Assembly (NCBI RefSeq): GCF_000710915.1
Contig: NZ_BAUA01000165.1
Coordinates: 1-55,845, forward strand
Reading direction: 5' to 3'
Source of the DNA: Nocardia brasiliensis IFM 10847
Lineage (GTDB): Bacteria; Actinomycetota; Actinomycetes; Mycobacteriales; Mycobacteriaceae
DNA: 55,845 bases
Shown here: one piece after another, positions 1 to 8,194 of the stretch
How the letters are laid out: each line of letters begins with the position of its first letter
Position numbering within the stretch: position 1 is the first letter of the stretch
Made by a program: the position numbers and the translations under genes
The notes under the pieces: model-generated
Seen by the model: only the letters and a program-made list of their open reading frames with translations
Told to the model about the DNA's origin: nothing
The model's database searches: none

Positions 1-1
1 T

Positions 2-472
2 CGGTGCGCGACCGAACACATCGTCGGTCGCGACGGGCTCACCATTCAGGACGCCTGGCGCGACGGCATGCAGGCCTACCTCGGCATGACCGTGGCGGGC
101 TTCCCGAACTTCTTCATGATCATGGGCCCGAACTCCGGTGGTGGCGCCCAGTCGATCGTGTTCCTCATCGAGGCTCAGGTCCGCTACATCGTGCAGTGCC
201 TGCGGCTGATGCAGAGCCGGGGCGCCACCCGGATCGAGGTGAGCGGCGCGAAGCAGGACGAGTTCAACACCTGGTTGCACGGCAAACTCGACCGGTCCGT
301 GTGGGTGTCCGGCGGTTGTCACAGCTGGTTCCTGGACCACACCGGCCACAACCGCCAGTCCTGGGCGGGCACCGGCACGAGCTACTGGCGTGCGACACGC
401 AAGCCCGAACCCGCGGCCTTCGAGTTCGCCACCGCGGCTCGGGCCGACCTGGGCACGGCTGCGGCCGGGTAG
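2..472 (+). CDS. Flavin-containing/Baeyer-Villiger-type monooxygenase, C-terminal part (cut by window edge)
   Basis: This is the 3' end of a gene that begins left of the window; the open frame runs from base 2 to a TAG at 470-472 (about 156 residues). The segment around residues 22-45 reads AYLGMTVAGFPNFFMIMGPN, the hallmark C-terminal block of class B flavoprotein monooxygenases (NADPH- and FAD-dependent oxidation of ketones, amines or siderophore side chains). A tryptophan-rich tail with WLHGKLDRSVWVSGGCHSWF follows, typical of the FMO/BVMO end. The N-terminal FAD and NADPH Rossmann motifs are outside the window, so the exact class and substrate cannot be judged. It ends just before a strong hairpin and is convergent with the next gene. 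Confidence 0.85.
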   Translation, partial: RCATEHIVGRDGLTIQDAWRDGMQAYLGMTVAGFPNFFMIMGPNSGGGAQSIVFLIEAQVRYIVQCLRLMQSRGATRIEVSGAKQDEFNTWLHGKLDRSVWVSGGCHSWFLDHTGHNRQSWAGTGTSYWRATRKPEPAAFEFATAARADLGTAAAG

Positions 473-483
473 CGAATACGTCT

Positions 484-514
484 GGGCTCCCGGGGATTTC
501 GTCCCCGGGAGCCC
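484..514. terminator. Perfect 13-bp hairpin between convergent genes
   Basis: GGGCTCCCGGGGA, a five-base loop TTTCG, then the exact reverse complement. It lies 12 bases after the monooxygenase stop and 16 bases after the end of the oppositely oriented LGFP gene, so it can act as a bidirectional terminator. There is no U-tract, as is common in actinobacteria. Confidence 0.8.
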
Positions 515-529
515 ACGTCGTGCCTGCGA

Positions 530-1507
530 TCAGGGATTGCGCGTGGTGCCCATACGGGTGTGCGCTTCCTCGGGGGTGGCGACATGCGATCCACCACGGG
601 GACGCGCCGCGGCCGCGGTGCCCGCCGCGACCGGCGTGCCCCGGCCCCGCCCGGACGCGCTGTGGTTGGATCCGCCGCGGCCCACCATGGCCGCGAGCGC
701 ACCCGCGATGGCCGCGATCACCAGACCGATCGGCAGCGCCCACCACTTCGCGTTCGAACTCGACCCCGAATCGGAGTCGGACTTGGCTTCGGTCGCCGGC
801 TCCGGATTACCGCCGGACACCACCGAACCCGGGGCCGCACCGGGCGCCGATACATCCAGTCCGCTCAACTGACCCGCGATCTCCGGCGGCACGGTGGTGA
901 AACCGTCGGCCTTGCTCCAGCGGATCTGCACCGGATTGCCGTTCTGGCCGCTGAAGGTCTGGGTGTAGACGCCGTCGGCCACCGTGGTGTCGGAGGTGGG
1001 GCTACCCAGCGGACCGTCGGTCGCTTTCAGATGTGACCACGCCGTACGGATCGGGCCGCGCACCAGCCACGCGCCGTTCTGCGGGCTCCACTGGATGGTC
1101 GCGCCGTCCGCGGCGGAGAACTCGCTGTAGCGGGCGGTGCCCGCGACCGGGGCGTCGGACTCGTCGTTCACCGGGTAGCCGATGTCGGTGCTCGCACCGC
1201 CGAGCGCGAGATACTTGTCCAGGATCGCGCCGTACATCACCTTCGCGCCGGTCTCCGGCGAGTAGACGATCTTTCCGCCGCGATAATCCTGTGCGGCCCC
1301 GTCCGGCCCGAAAGCGTAGACGGCACCGACCTTTTCCCCGAGCGGCGTCGACGCGCCGCCCTTCTCCTCGTAGTGCGCGGTGATCGCGGCGTCCGCGTCG
1401 GCCGGTTGCGCACCGGCACTCGGGCTCAGCAGCACACCGGCGCCGAACGTCGCGATCAATCCGCCGGCGAACGCAACAGCGGATAGGGATTTCCTCAAGC
1501 TCTTCAT
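530..1507 (-). CDS. LGFP-repeat cell-surface protein with C-terminal membrane anchor
   Basis: A 325-residue protein. Residues 1-33 form a classical signal peptide (MKSLRKSLS, hydrophobic core, cleavage near SAGAQPA). Residues about 40-220 hold repeats of the LGFP type (for example PLGEKVGAVYAFGPDG, IGYPVNDESDAPV, GPLGSPTSDTTV), which in Corynebacteriales and relatives are thought to bind the cell wall or trehalose mycolates. A Ser/Asp-rich linker is followed by one membrane segment (WWALPIGLVIAAIAGALAAM) and a Gly/Arg-rich tail of about 45 residues. The ATG at 1507 was chosen because GAGGAG lies 8 bases upstream and the signal peptide starts there; the open frame continues upstream to 1744 but without coding character. 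A small membrane-protein gene lies just upstream in the same direction. A wall-associated structural role is inferred. Confidence 0.82.
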   Translation of the reverse strand: MKSLRKSLSAVAFAGGLIATFGAGVLLSPSAGAQPADADAAITAHYEEKGGASTPLGEKVGAVYAFGPDGAAQDYRGGKIVYSPETGAKVMYGAILDKYLALGGASTDIGYPVNDESDAPVAGTARYSEFSAADGATIQWSPQNGAWLVRGPIRTAWSHLKATDGPLGSPTSDTTVADGVYTQTFSGQNGNPVQIRWSKADGFTTVPPEIAGQLSGLDVSAPGAAPGSVVSGGNPEPATEAKSDSDSGSSSNAKWWALPIGLVIAAIAGALAAMVGRGGSNHSASGRGRGTPVAAGTAAAARPRGGSHVATPEEAHTRMGTTRNP

Positions 1508-1568
1508 CGAAAGACTCCTCACAAGGGGCGACAGGGCTAGCACTTGCAGGCAATCTCGAAGCTGTCGG

Positions 1569-1829
1569 TCAGCGAACTTCGCCGGCCTTCGGTTTGGTGG
1601 CCACGCCGATGATCGCGGACAGCACGGCGCCCACCACGCCGCCGCCGGCGACCTGGGCGAGGATCTGCCCGAAGTCCAGCCCGCTACCCGTCGCGGCCTG
1701 GATGATCCCGCCGGTGATGCCACCACCGACCGCACCCGCCGCACCGTTCACCACGGGGCCGAGCGGGTTCTTCGAACCACCGATCCCGCCACCGACCACC
1801 CCGCCCAGTAATCCCAGAAGCCATTCCAT
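1569..1829 (-). CDS. Small glycine-zipper membrane protein
   Basis: An 86-residue, very hydrophobic protein rich in GxxxG-type glycine motifs (GGVVGGGIGG, GAAGAVGGGITGG, GGGVVGAVLSAI). It has two or three short membrane segments and a basic C-terminal tail (KPKAGEVR). The ATG at 1829 has GGAGG eight bases upstream; an in-frame upstream extension of 13 residues lacks a ribosome site. It lies 61 bases before the LGFP protein gene and probably shares its transcript. It resembles small transglycosylase-associated or glycine-zipper proteins in composition only; no function is assigned. Confidence 0.7.
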   Translation of the reverse strand: MEWLLGLLGGVVGGGIGGSKNPLGPVVNGAAGAVGGGITGGIIQAATGSGLDFGQILAQVAGGGVVGAVLSAIIGVATKPKAGEVR

Positions 1830-2204
1830 GGGTTTCCTCCTTCGCAATGCCACGGATGTTGCGTACATCGAGACAAACAGCAGTTGTGGAAATCATCGAG
1901 TTCTGGCGTCAAGACCCCATAGTGCCCCTTCGATCTACCCGGCATGATCGATTTCAATCGCAACCAGGTATTTACGCGGAAAATGCCGCCCTATGCGGCG
2001 GGAAGGCGTGGCGGCCGGTGAGCGAACGAGGAACCCGCAGGTAGAGACGCATCGACCGACCACCGTCGCGGCTGATCCCGGCGGCACCCAGAGGGCAGTG
2101 TCGGTGCCGCTTAACTCGTTTACAGAAACGCTAACATTTCTGGCCCGAATCGATTGCGCGCCATAAACTCTCAGACCCGACGGGTATTCGAGGGAAAGCA
2201 GCCG
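1830..2204. other. 375-bp divergent intergenic region with hairpins
   Basis: It separates the leftward surface-protein pair from the rightward proline-rich gene. Visible structure: an 8-bp perfect hairpin GCGGCACC/GGTGCCGC at 2081-2088 and 2103-2110 with a 14-base loop, and a smaller GCCGC/GCGGC hairpin near 1990. If the leftward transcript starts near 2110 it has a roughly 280-base structured leader. I compared it by eye with c-di-AMP (ydaO), TPP and cobalamin riboswitch consensus sequences and saw no convincing match. No start-to-stop frame with a ribosome site was found in it. Confidence 0.5.
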
Positions 2205-2649
2205 ATGGGTAGACACCGCGCACCACGAAAGTCCGAAGTCACGTTGCAGTTCGCGGTGGTCTCCACCGCCGCCGTGCTCACCGCGCTGGTCTGCACCCAC
2301 CGCGACGGACCGCCGGCCGGTCGCGCCGCGTCGAGCCAGGACCACACGACCTCGGGCCTGTCCGACCGCCCCCTCGTGCCCCCGCCGGTCAGCGGGCCGG
2401 AAGCCGTGCCGGAGCCGCCGATCTACGAGGCCCCACCCGCGCCGGTCGAACCGCCCGTCTCCCCCCTGGACCCCGCCCGCGGCCACCCCGCAGGCAGCCG
2501 AACCCGAGGCCCCGGCGCCGCGCGACGTCGTCGGCGGCATGACGGCGGCCTGGGTCTCCGGCACTCAGCAGGGCTACGACTGTCTCACCAAGATCGAACA
2601 GCACATCGCCGCGCACGTACGTTCGGTCATGGACCAGCGCCCCGTCTGA
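2205..2649 (+). pseudogene. Proline-rich single-pass membrane protein, apparent +1 frameshift
   Basis: It starts at ATG 2205 (GAGGGAAAG upstream) with MGRHRAPRKSEVTLQFAVVS, a basic N-terminus followed by one membrane segment (about residues 15-31) and a Pro/Glu-rich extracytoplasmic region. After the run of six C at 2461-2466 the frame turns into arginine-rich nonsense, whereas the +1 frame continues with sensible composition (AAEPEAPAPRDVVGGMTAAW, then GTQQGYDCLTKIEQHIAAHV) to a TGA at 2647. Reading five C instead of six restores one protein of about 147 residues. This could be a real mutation, a sequencing error in the homopolymer, or much less likely programmed slippage. Function unknown; proteins with this MGRH-type start are common short membrane proteins in Nocardia as far as I recall. 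Confidence 0.6.
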
Positions 2650-2663
2650 TACTCCAGTGCGAG

Positions 2664-2683
2664 GCACCGTAGTACTGCGGTGC
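2664..2683 (+). terminator. Weak hairpin after the proline-rich gene
   Basis: GCACCG and CGGTGC flank the loop TAGTACTG. It lies 14 bases after the proposed TGA at 2649 and 37 bases before the next gene. The short stem makes terminator function tentative. Confidence 0.35.
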
Positions 2684-2720
2684 AATGTGCCTGCGGGCCT
2701 TGGGTTTCTACGGTCGGGCC

Positions 2721-3848
2721 ATGTGGTTTCGAGCTTTCGCCCTCCCGATATGCGCCGTGTCGGTGCTGCTGTCCGCCTGCACGACGGCCTCGGTCGCGCC
2801 GGCCTCCGCGCCCGCACTCGCCGCCACCGGCGCGGACCGCGTGCGAGACGACCTCGACGCGATGATCGGTTCCGGCGCGGTCGGCGCCGTGGCCACGCTC
2901 ACCGACAACGACGTCAGCACGGTCGTCACCGCCGGTGTCGCGGACATCGCGGCGAAGTCTGCGATCGGCACCGATCGCCCGCAGTACGTCCGGGTCGGCA
3001 GCGTCACCAAGACGTTCACCGCCGCGATCGTGTTGCAATTGGTCGCCGAACACCGCGTCGACCTCGATCAACCGATCGAGACATATCTACCGGGATTGCT
3101 CGCCGGGGACGGCATCGATGGTCGCGCCATAACCGTCCGCCAAATCCTCGGCCACCGCAGCGGACTGCCGCGACCGGCCGAATCCCCCGGCACCGACGAG
3201 TACACGGTGGCGCGCGAGGGCCGCACCTTCACTCCTGCGCAACAGATCGCCCTGGCCTCGGCGCATCCCGCGCGGTTCGCGCCGGGCACCCGATTCGAGT
3301 ACACCAACACCAATTACATCGTCGCCGGGATGCTCATCGAAGCGGTGACCGGACACCGCTACGCCGACGAACTGCGTGACCGGATCCTGACGCCGCTGGG
3401 CATGTCGGAGACGTATATGCCTGCCACCGGCGAAACCGGTTTGCGCGCCCCGCATCCGAACGGCTACGCCACGATCGACGGCGTCGTCACCGACACGACC
3501 CGGGTGGAACCGTCGGCGCTGTGGACGTCGGGTGCGCTGGTCAGCACCGGCGCCGACCTGAACCGTTTCTACACCGCACTGCTGACCGCAGCGGTGGTCC
3601 CGCAGTCACTCCTGCCGCAGATGCTCGACGGCACGGACATGGGGTACGGCGATGGCATGTCCTACGGCCTCGGCGTCGGCTACACCCAACTCCCCTGCGG
3701 CACAAAGTATGTGGGCCATGTCGGTGGCATAGCGGGCTTCTCGACCATCGCCGGCGCCACCAACGGACGCGCGGTCACCATCGTCTACACCGGCACCCCC
3801 ACGTCCGTCGACATCCGCGCCCTGCTCACCCACGCGCTGTGCGAGTGA
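2721..3848 (+). CDS. Serine beta-lactamase/D-Ala-D-Ala peptidase family lipoprotein
   Basis: A 375-residue protein. It begins MWFRAFALPICAVSVLLSAC, a lipoprotein signal with lipobox LSAC, so it is anchored on the outer face of the cytoplasmic membrane. The class C beta-lactamase/R61-peptidase (PF00144) triad is visible: SVTK with Ser94 and Lys97, Tyr194-Thr-Asn (YTNTNY), and HVGG with His333. Family members hydrolyse peptidoglycan stem peptides, esters or beta-lactams; sequence alone does not decide which. The start at 2721 was preferred over 2685 because it gives the signal peptide directly. It stands alone and is convergent, with 7 bases between them, with the SIS gene on the right. Confidence 0.85.
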   Translation: MWFRAFALPICAVSVLLSACTTASVAPASAPALAATGADRVRDDLDAMIGSGAVGAVATLTDNDVSTVVTAGVADIAAKSAIGTDRPQYVRVGSVTKTFTAAIVLQLVAEHRVDLDQPIETYLPGLLAGDGIDGRAITVRQILGHRSGLPRPAESPGTDEYTVAREGRTFTPAQQIALASAHPARFAPGTRFEYTNTNYIVAGMLIEAVTGHRYADELRDRILTPLGMSETYMPATGETGLRAPHPNGYATIDGVVTDTTRVEPSALWTSGALVSTGADLNRFYTALLTAAVVPQSLLPQMLDGTDMGYGDGMSYGLGVGYTQLPCGTKYVGHVGGIAGFSTIAGATNGRAVTIVYTGTPTSVDIRALLTHALCE

Positions 3849-3855
3849 AGGCGGC

Positions 3856-4905
3856 TCAGAGGGTTTCGGTCACCTTTTTCAGGCCGCGGGGGCGGTCCGG
3901 GTCGCCGCCGCGGGCGATCGCGAGGTGCAGGGCGAGCTGTTGCAGCGGCAGGATTTCCACGAGGGGTGACAGGGGTTCGGGGATGCCGGTCGGAAGAGTG
4001 ACGCCGCCGGACAGTCCGGCCAGCGCGTCGGCCGTGCCGACACCGAATACGTCGGCGCGCAGCTCGGCGAGCCGGGACAGCACGGGCAGCATCGCCTGTC
4101 CGCCCGCGCCGTCCGGCACGATCGCCAGCACCGGCACCGACGGGTCGACGGTGGCCAGCGGGCCGTGCAACAGATCCGCACCGGAGAAGGCCTGCGCCGA
4201 AAGATACGACGTCTCCATCAGTTTCAGCGCCGCCTCGCGCGCGGTCGGATAGGAGTACCCGCGCGCGGAGGTGATGAGGCGCTGGGCGAACCGGTAGCGC
4301 TGGGCCACACCGGCCAGGGCGGCACCGGAATCGAGCACCCGGCTGCCCAGGCCGGGCAACTCGGCGGTGCCCGCGCCGTCGCCGCCCCGCGCGTAATCGA
4401 GCAGCAGATACAGCGCGAGCAGTTCCGCGGTGTAGGACTTGGTCGCCGCGACCGCGCGTTCCGGACCGGCCAGCACGTCGACGTGGATCTCGGCCGCAGC
4501 GGCCAGCGCGGAGGCCGGGTTGTTGGTGAGCGCCACGGTCAACGCGCCCTGGCGCCGTGCCACTTCCACCGACTGCACCAGATCGGGTGAGCCGCCGGAC
4601 TGACTCACCGCGACGAACAGCACGTCACGCAGGTCGGGGGCGCTGTCGTAGATCGTCATGGTGGACGGCGAGACCAAGCCCGCGGGTAGCGCGTGCTGAA
4701 TTTCCACCAGGTACTTGCCGTACAGCGCGGCGTGATCGCTCGTGCCGCGCGCGACGAACAGCACGAATCGTGGCTGGTACTGCGCGATTCGGGCGGCCGC
4801 GCGCCGGATGGCGTCGGTGCCCTCGGTGAGCAGCCGCTGCCACGCCGCGGGTTGTTCGGCAATCTCGCTCGCCATCAGGGCGCCGGGATTGTCCTGGTCG
4901 GTCAT
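3856..4905 (-). CDS. SIS-domain amino-sugar-phosphate deaminase/isomerase (NagB-II/AgaS-like)
   Basis: A 349-residue protein with two SIS domains and no N-terminal glutaminase domain. SIS1 is about residues 40-165 (FVARGTSDHAALYGKYLVE, then AVSQSGGSPDLVQSVEVARR), SIS2 about 200-320, with the C-terminal tail PRGLKKVTETL matching the GlmS-like end. The lack of the glutamine amidotransferase half indicates a catabolic glucosamine-6-phosphate deaminase/isomerase rather than GlmS. It is the last gene of a three-gene operon, 21 bases after the kinase, with a good ribosome site (GAGGAG). With the kinase and porter it should convert phosphorylated (N-acetyl)glucosamine to fructose-6-phosphate and ammonia; a separate deacetylase would be needed for GlcNAc and is not present here. 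Probably controlled by the GntR regulator upstream. Confidence 0.85.
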   Translation of the reverse strand: MTDQDNPGALMASEIAEQPAAWQRLLTEGTDAIRRAAARIAQYQPRFVLFVARGTSDHAALYGKYLVEIQHALPAGLVSPSTMTIYDSAPDLRDVLFVAVSQSGGSPDLVQSVEVARRQGALTVALTNNPASALAAAAEIHVDVLAGPERAVAATKSYTAELLALYLLLDYARGGDGAGTAELPGLGSRVLDSGAALAGVAQRYRFAQRLITSARGYSYPTAREAALKLMETSYLSAQAFSGADLLHGPLATVDPSVPVLAIVPDGAGGQAMLPVLSRLAELRADVFGVGTADALAGLSGGVTLPTGIPEPLSPLVEILPLQQLALHLAIARGGDPDRPRGLKKVTETL

Positions 4906-4926
4906 GTCACTCCTCGAAGTAGAAGG

Positions 4927-5829
4927 TTATCCGGGCAGGGCCGCCGCGCTGCGGGCCGGCAGTTGCCGCGCCAGCCGCACCGCGCCGTGCACCGGGTCGA
5001 CGTCGAGCACGCGCACGTCGTCGAGTCCGCGCCCGGCGAGCGCGCGCCGTAACTCGGCTTGCAGCAGCGGCTGGTGCACCGCTAGCCCACCGGCCACGAT
5101 CACCGGCCCGGGGTAGGACAGTCGGTCGGCGACGGTGCCGACCAGGTCGGTCAGATCGGCGACGGCCGCGGCCAGGATCTCCCGGCCGACCGGATCGCCG
5201 GTCGCCGCCAGCTCGATGACCACGCGGGCGCGCCGAGCCCAGTATCTGCGGTCGGTGTGGTCGTAGAAATGGTCGAGCAGTTGTTCGGTCGAGCGCAGCC
5301 CGCATTCGGCGGCCAGCGCCCGGCCCAGCGGGTCGGCGGGCTCGCCGCGGTCCACCGCCGCGAGGGCTCGGCACACCGCCTCGCGCGCCACCCAGTAGCC
5401 GCTGCCCTGATCACCCAGCAGGTAGCCCCAGCCGCCGGCGCGCGCGGTTCGGCCCGCGTGCCTGCCCCACGCCACCGAGCCGGTGCCCGAGATGAGCGCG
5501 ATGCCTTCGTCGAGCCCCGCGGCCGCGAGGACGAGCTCACTGTCGTGCACCACCCGAATCATCGCATCGGGCAGGCGTTGCGCGAGCAGATCCTGCAGCC
5601 GCGCGCGACCTTCCGGGGTGTCGGCGCCCGCCGCGCCCGCGCACACGGCTCGGACCCCGTCGCCGCCGACACGCTCGAGGATCAGGTCGAGCTGATGACC
5701 GGCCGCGTCCGCGCCGACCGAGGCCACGTTGGCGCTGCCCGCCCGCGCCTGGGCGACCACCACTGCGTCCTCGGCTCGCACCGCCATCGTTTTCGAGCCG
5801 CCGATGTCCAAGCCCAATACCGCGGTCAT
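4927..5829 (-). CDS. BadF/BadG-type N-acetylglucosamine kinase
   Basis: A 300-residue ASKHA-fold kinase. The phosphate-1 loop is LGLDIGGSKT near the N-terminus, the second phosphate motif is ALISGTGSVAWG near residue 110, and GGWGYLLGDQGSGYWVAREA is the characteristic signature of the eukaryote-like and bacterial GlcNAc/glucosamine kinases of the BadF family (PF01869). It phosphorylates N-acetylglucosamine or a related amino sugar with ATP in the cytoplasm. Its ATG overlaps the transporter stop as ATGA (5826-5829), indicating translational coupling. The deaminase gene follows after 21 bases. Confidence 0.85.
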   Translation of the reverse strand: MTAVLGLDIGGSKTMAVRAEDAVVVAQARAGSANVASVGADAAGHQLDLILERVGGDGVRAVCAGAAGADTPEGRARLQDLLAQRLPDAMIRVVHDSELVLAAAGLDEGIALISGTGSVAWGRHAGRTARAGGWGYLLGDQGSGYWVAREAVCRALAAVDRGEPADPLGRALAAECGLRSTEQLLDHFYDHTDRRYWARRARVVIELAATGDPVGREILAAAVADLTDLVGTVADRLSYPGPVIVAGGLAVHQPLLQAELRRALAGRGLDDVRVLDVDPVHGAVRLARQLPARSAAALPG

Positions 5830-7241
5830 GCGCGCACGTCCTGATCCCGCATGACCGCACGCCCGTCCGCGGGCCAGCGGCCGCCGTTGGCCCAGTAGTA
5901 CTGGATCTCTTCGAGCTGGCGGCCCTTGGTCTCCGGCGCCAGCCGGTACACGAACCCGAAGCCGACGATCGCGAGCGCGCCGAATACCGCGAAAGTGCCT
6001 GCGCCACCCAGGGATTCGAGCATGGTCAGGAACGCACCCGCCACGATCGCGTTCGCGACGAGATCCGAGGTGAGCATCGCACTCGACCCGGTCGAACGCA
6101 GCCGCGCCGGGAAGCTCTCGCCCGCGTACACCCACACCAGCGCACCGAATCCGAAAGTGAAACCGACGGTGAACAGCAGCACGCCGACGAACCCGAGCAC
6201 GGTCAGCACCCCGCCGAAATCGGAGCCGGCCACGAACACCGCGATGAGCAGCGCGTTGGCCGCGATCATCATGCCGATCCCGGACAGCAGAATCGGCCTG
6301 CGGCCCAGCCGATCGACGAGCACCAGCGCGACCAGCACCGCCGCCAAAGCGGCCACCTGCACCAGTGCGGGCAGCACGAGCAGGGCGAAGTGTCCGCGGA
6401 ATCCCATCGCTTCGAACAGCCGGGGGCTGTAGTACACGATCGCGTTGATGCCGGTGATCTGGATGAAGAAGCCGAGCCCGACCACGAAGACCGTGGCCCG
6501 CAGGTACGGCTTGCGCAGCATCTCCCGCAGCGCGCCACCGGATTCCTCGCGCAGCCCGTGCTCGATCTCGGCGAGCTGGGCGTCGGCGTCGAGGTCCGGC
6601 TCGACGCGGCGCAGCACCTGACGAGCCTGCTCGATCCGGCCCTTCATCACATACCAGCGCGCGGTGTCGGGCAGCCGCAGCAGCAAGACGGTGGTGAGCA
6701 CGGCGGGCACCGCCGCCAGACCGAGCATCCAGCGCCAGCTCTGCGTACCCGCCAGCAGATACGCCGCGAGGTACCCGATGATGATGCCGATCACCGTGGC
6801 GACCTGGTACGCCACCAGCAGCGCGCCGCGCACCCTGGTCGGCGCGGACTCCGCGACGAACACCGGCACCACGACCACGGAGATGCCGATCGTGATGCCC
6901 AGCGCGAGCCGCGCCGCCATCAGCATCGGCAAGGCCGTCGAACACGCGGCCAGCACCGCGAACGCGCCGTAGGTCGCGGCGACGAGCACCATCGACTTCT
7001 TGCGGCCGATCCGGTTGGCGAGCACGCCGCCCCCGATCGCGCCCGCGATCTCACCGATCACCACGGCCGTGGTCAGCAGTTCCTGCTGCCGCGTGGTCAA
7101 CCCGAACTCGTCGGTGATGAACAGCAACGCGCCCGCGATGTTGGACAGGTCGTAGCCGTAGATCACCCCGACGCTGGCGGCGGCTACGCCGACCAGCACC
7201 CCCAACCGGGACGACGCCCGCAGCTCGGCCACGAACCCCAT
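5826..7241 (-). CDS. MFS sugar porter, probably for an amino sugar
   Basis: A 471-residue, 12-membrane-segment protein of the sugar porter family. Visible family motifs are NRIGRKKSMV after the second helix (RxGRR/K motif), PDTARWYVMKGR at the end of helix 6 (PESPRWL-like), and the C-terminal PETKGRQLEEIQ (PETKG motif). It would import a sugar with protons. The ATG at 7241 is chosen because the 24 in-frame residues upstream run through the operator region. First gene of the porter-kinase-deaminase operon, so an amino sugar such as GlcNAc or glucosamine is the inferred substrate; other hexoses or inositol are possible. Confidence 0.82.
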   Translation of the reverse strand: MGFVAELRASSRLGVLVGVAAASVGVIYGYDLSNIAGALLFITDEFGLTTRQQELLTTAVVIGEIAGAIGGGVLANRIGRKKSMVLVAATYGAFAVLAACSTALPMLMAARLALGITIGISVVVVPVFVAESAPTRVRGALLVAYQVATVIGIIIGYLAAYLLAGTQSWRWMLGLAAVPAVLTTVLLLRLPDTARWYVMKGRIEQARQVLRRVEPDLDADAQLAEIEHGLREESGGALREMLRKPYLRATVFVVGLGFFIQITGINAIVYYSPRLFEAMGFRGHFALLVLPALVQVAALAAVLVALVLVDRLGRRPILLSGIGMMIAANALLIAVFVAGSDFGGVLTVLGFVGVLLFTVGFTFGFGALVWVYAGESFPARLRSTGSSAMLTSDLVANAIVAGAFLTMLESLGGAGTFAVFGALAIVGFGFVYRLAPETKGRQLEEIQYYWANGGRWPADGRAVMRDQDVRA

Positions 7242-7274
7242 GTTTCTTCGCCTCTCACCGTTGATCAGGGAAGT

Positions 7275-7292
7275 AATTGGTGTACACCAATT
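7275..7292. promoter_or_regulatory. Palindromic GntR (DasR-like) operator 1
   Basis: AATTGGTGTACACCAATT is a perfect 18-base palindrome 33 bases before the porter start. It closely resembles the DasR/NagR responsive element core (TGGTCTAGACCA), with GTAC replacing CTAG in the centre. It lies between the amino-sugar operon and its divergent GntR regulator. Confidence 0.8.
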
Positions 7293-7305
7293 TGCCGGTG
7301 ACGAG

Positions 7306-7321
7306 ATTGGCATACACCAAT
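7306..7321. promoter_or_regulatory. Second, imperfect GntR operator
   Basis: ATTGGCATACACCAAT repeats operator 1 with two mismatches. Its centre is 30 bases (about three helical turns) from the first, so cooperative binding on one DNA face is plausible. It is 41 bases before the regulator start. Confidence 0.72.
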
Positions 7322-7362
7322 TCCGGCGTCAACTCCGGGGGCGGCGCGGTAGGTTCGGCGAC

Positions 7363-8088
7363 ATGGGCAACACCACCGGAACCGCGCCGGACACCACGCA
7401 GCAGCCGCGCTACTACGGCACCAAACTGGCGCTGCGCCAGCTCATCAGCACGCTGGAATCGTCCACCGCGCTCCCGCCCGAACGGGTGCTCGCCGAACAG
7501 CTCGCCACCTCGCGCACCACGCTGCGCAAGGCCCTCGCCGAACTCGCCGCCGAGGGGCTGCTGCGGCGGGTGCAGGGCAGCGGGACGTTCGTCGCGCCGC
7601 CCAAGGTGGTGCACCTGCAGCAGTTGACGTCGTTGACCGACGACCTCGACGCACAGGGGCTGCAAGTAGATTCGCGCATCCTGGAGCTGACCAAAGTGGC
7701 GGCGGACGAGGTGGTCGCCGGTCGGCTCGGGATCGCGCCCGGCACCCCGATCCATCGCCTCGAGCGCCTGCGCTCGGTCGACGGCGAGCCGCTGGCGATC
7801 GAGATCGCGCACCTCGCCGACAAGTTGCCGGACCTGCGCCGGCGGCTCGCCGACAAAGGCTCGCTCTACGCGACCCTGCGCGACTGCTACGGGATCGAGG
7901 TGGCCGGGGTGGAGGACACCGTCGAGACCGCGCTCACCACACCGGAGGAGGCGGCCCTGCTCGATGTCGCGGTCGGCTCTCCCACCCTGCTGATCCAGCG
8001 CCGCGCCTGCGATCCCGCGGACCGTCCCATCGAGTGGACCCGCTCGATCTATCGCGGCGACCGCTTCCGTTTTGTCGCCCGTACCTGA
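7363..8088 (+). CDS. GntR/HutC-family regulator with UTRA domain (DasR/NagR-like)
   Basis: A 241-residue protein. The N-terminal winged helix-turn-helix spans about residues 22-85 (ALPPERVLAEQLATSRTTLR, then GLLRRVQGSGTFVAPPK, the GntR wing). A UTRA effector domain of the HutC subfamily follows (about 100-238), ending in the typical WTRSIYRGDRFRFV. UTRA domains of the DasR/NagR group bind GlcN6P or GlcNAc6P. The gene faces the amino-sugar operon and two matching palindromic operators lie in the shared 121-base gap, so it most likely represses that operon and itself until amino-sugar phosphate accumulates. The ATG at 7363 was preferred over the longer frame from 7240, which would run through the operators. 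Confidence 0.88.
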   Translation: MGNTTGTAPDTTQQPRYYGTKLALRQLISTLESSTALPPERVLAEQLATSRTTLRKALAELAAEGLLRRVQGSGTFVAPPKVVHLQQLTSLTDDLDAQGLQVDSRILELTKVAADEVVAGRLGIAPGTPIHRLERLRSVDGEPLAIEIAHLADKLPDLRRRLADKGSLYATLRDCYGIEVAGVEDTVETALTTPEEAALLDVAVGSPTLLIQRRACDPADRPIEWTRSIYRGDRFRFVART

Positions 8089-8194
8089 TGCCGGCGCGGT
8101 TCGGTGGGCGGATTGGACACGGGACGCGCGCCCGGCACGGCGGCACGATGGTCGCCATCACGGAAATACGGCCGATGCGGCGCAGGCGTGCCGG

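Noticed and set aside
1830..2110. c-di-AMP (ydaO) riboswitch
   Set aside because: The characteristic GGTGAATC and GACAGCTAACC-like conserved blocks are not present on either strand.
1935..2564. Minus-strand 209-codon frame across the intergenic region
   Set aside because: No ribosome site, poor composition, and it runs antisense through the proline-rich gene.
5826..6945. Kinase gene fused to the upstream 672-codon frame
   Set aside because: The N-terminal part is an off-frame reading of the MFS porter; the kinase starts at ATG 5829 with a 4-base overlap.
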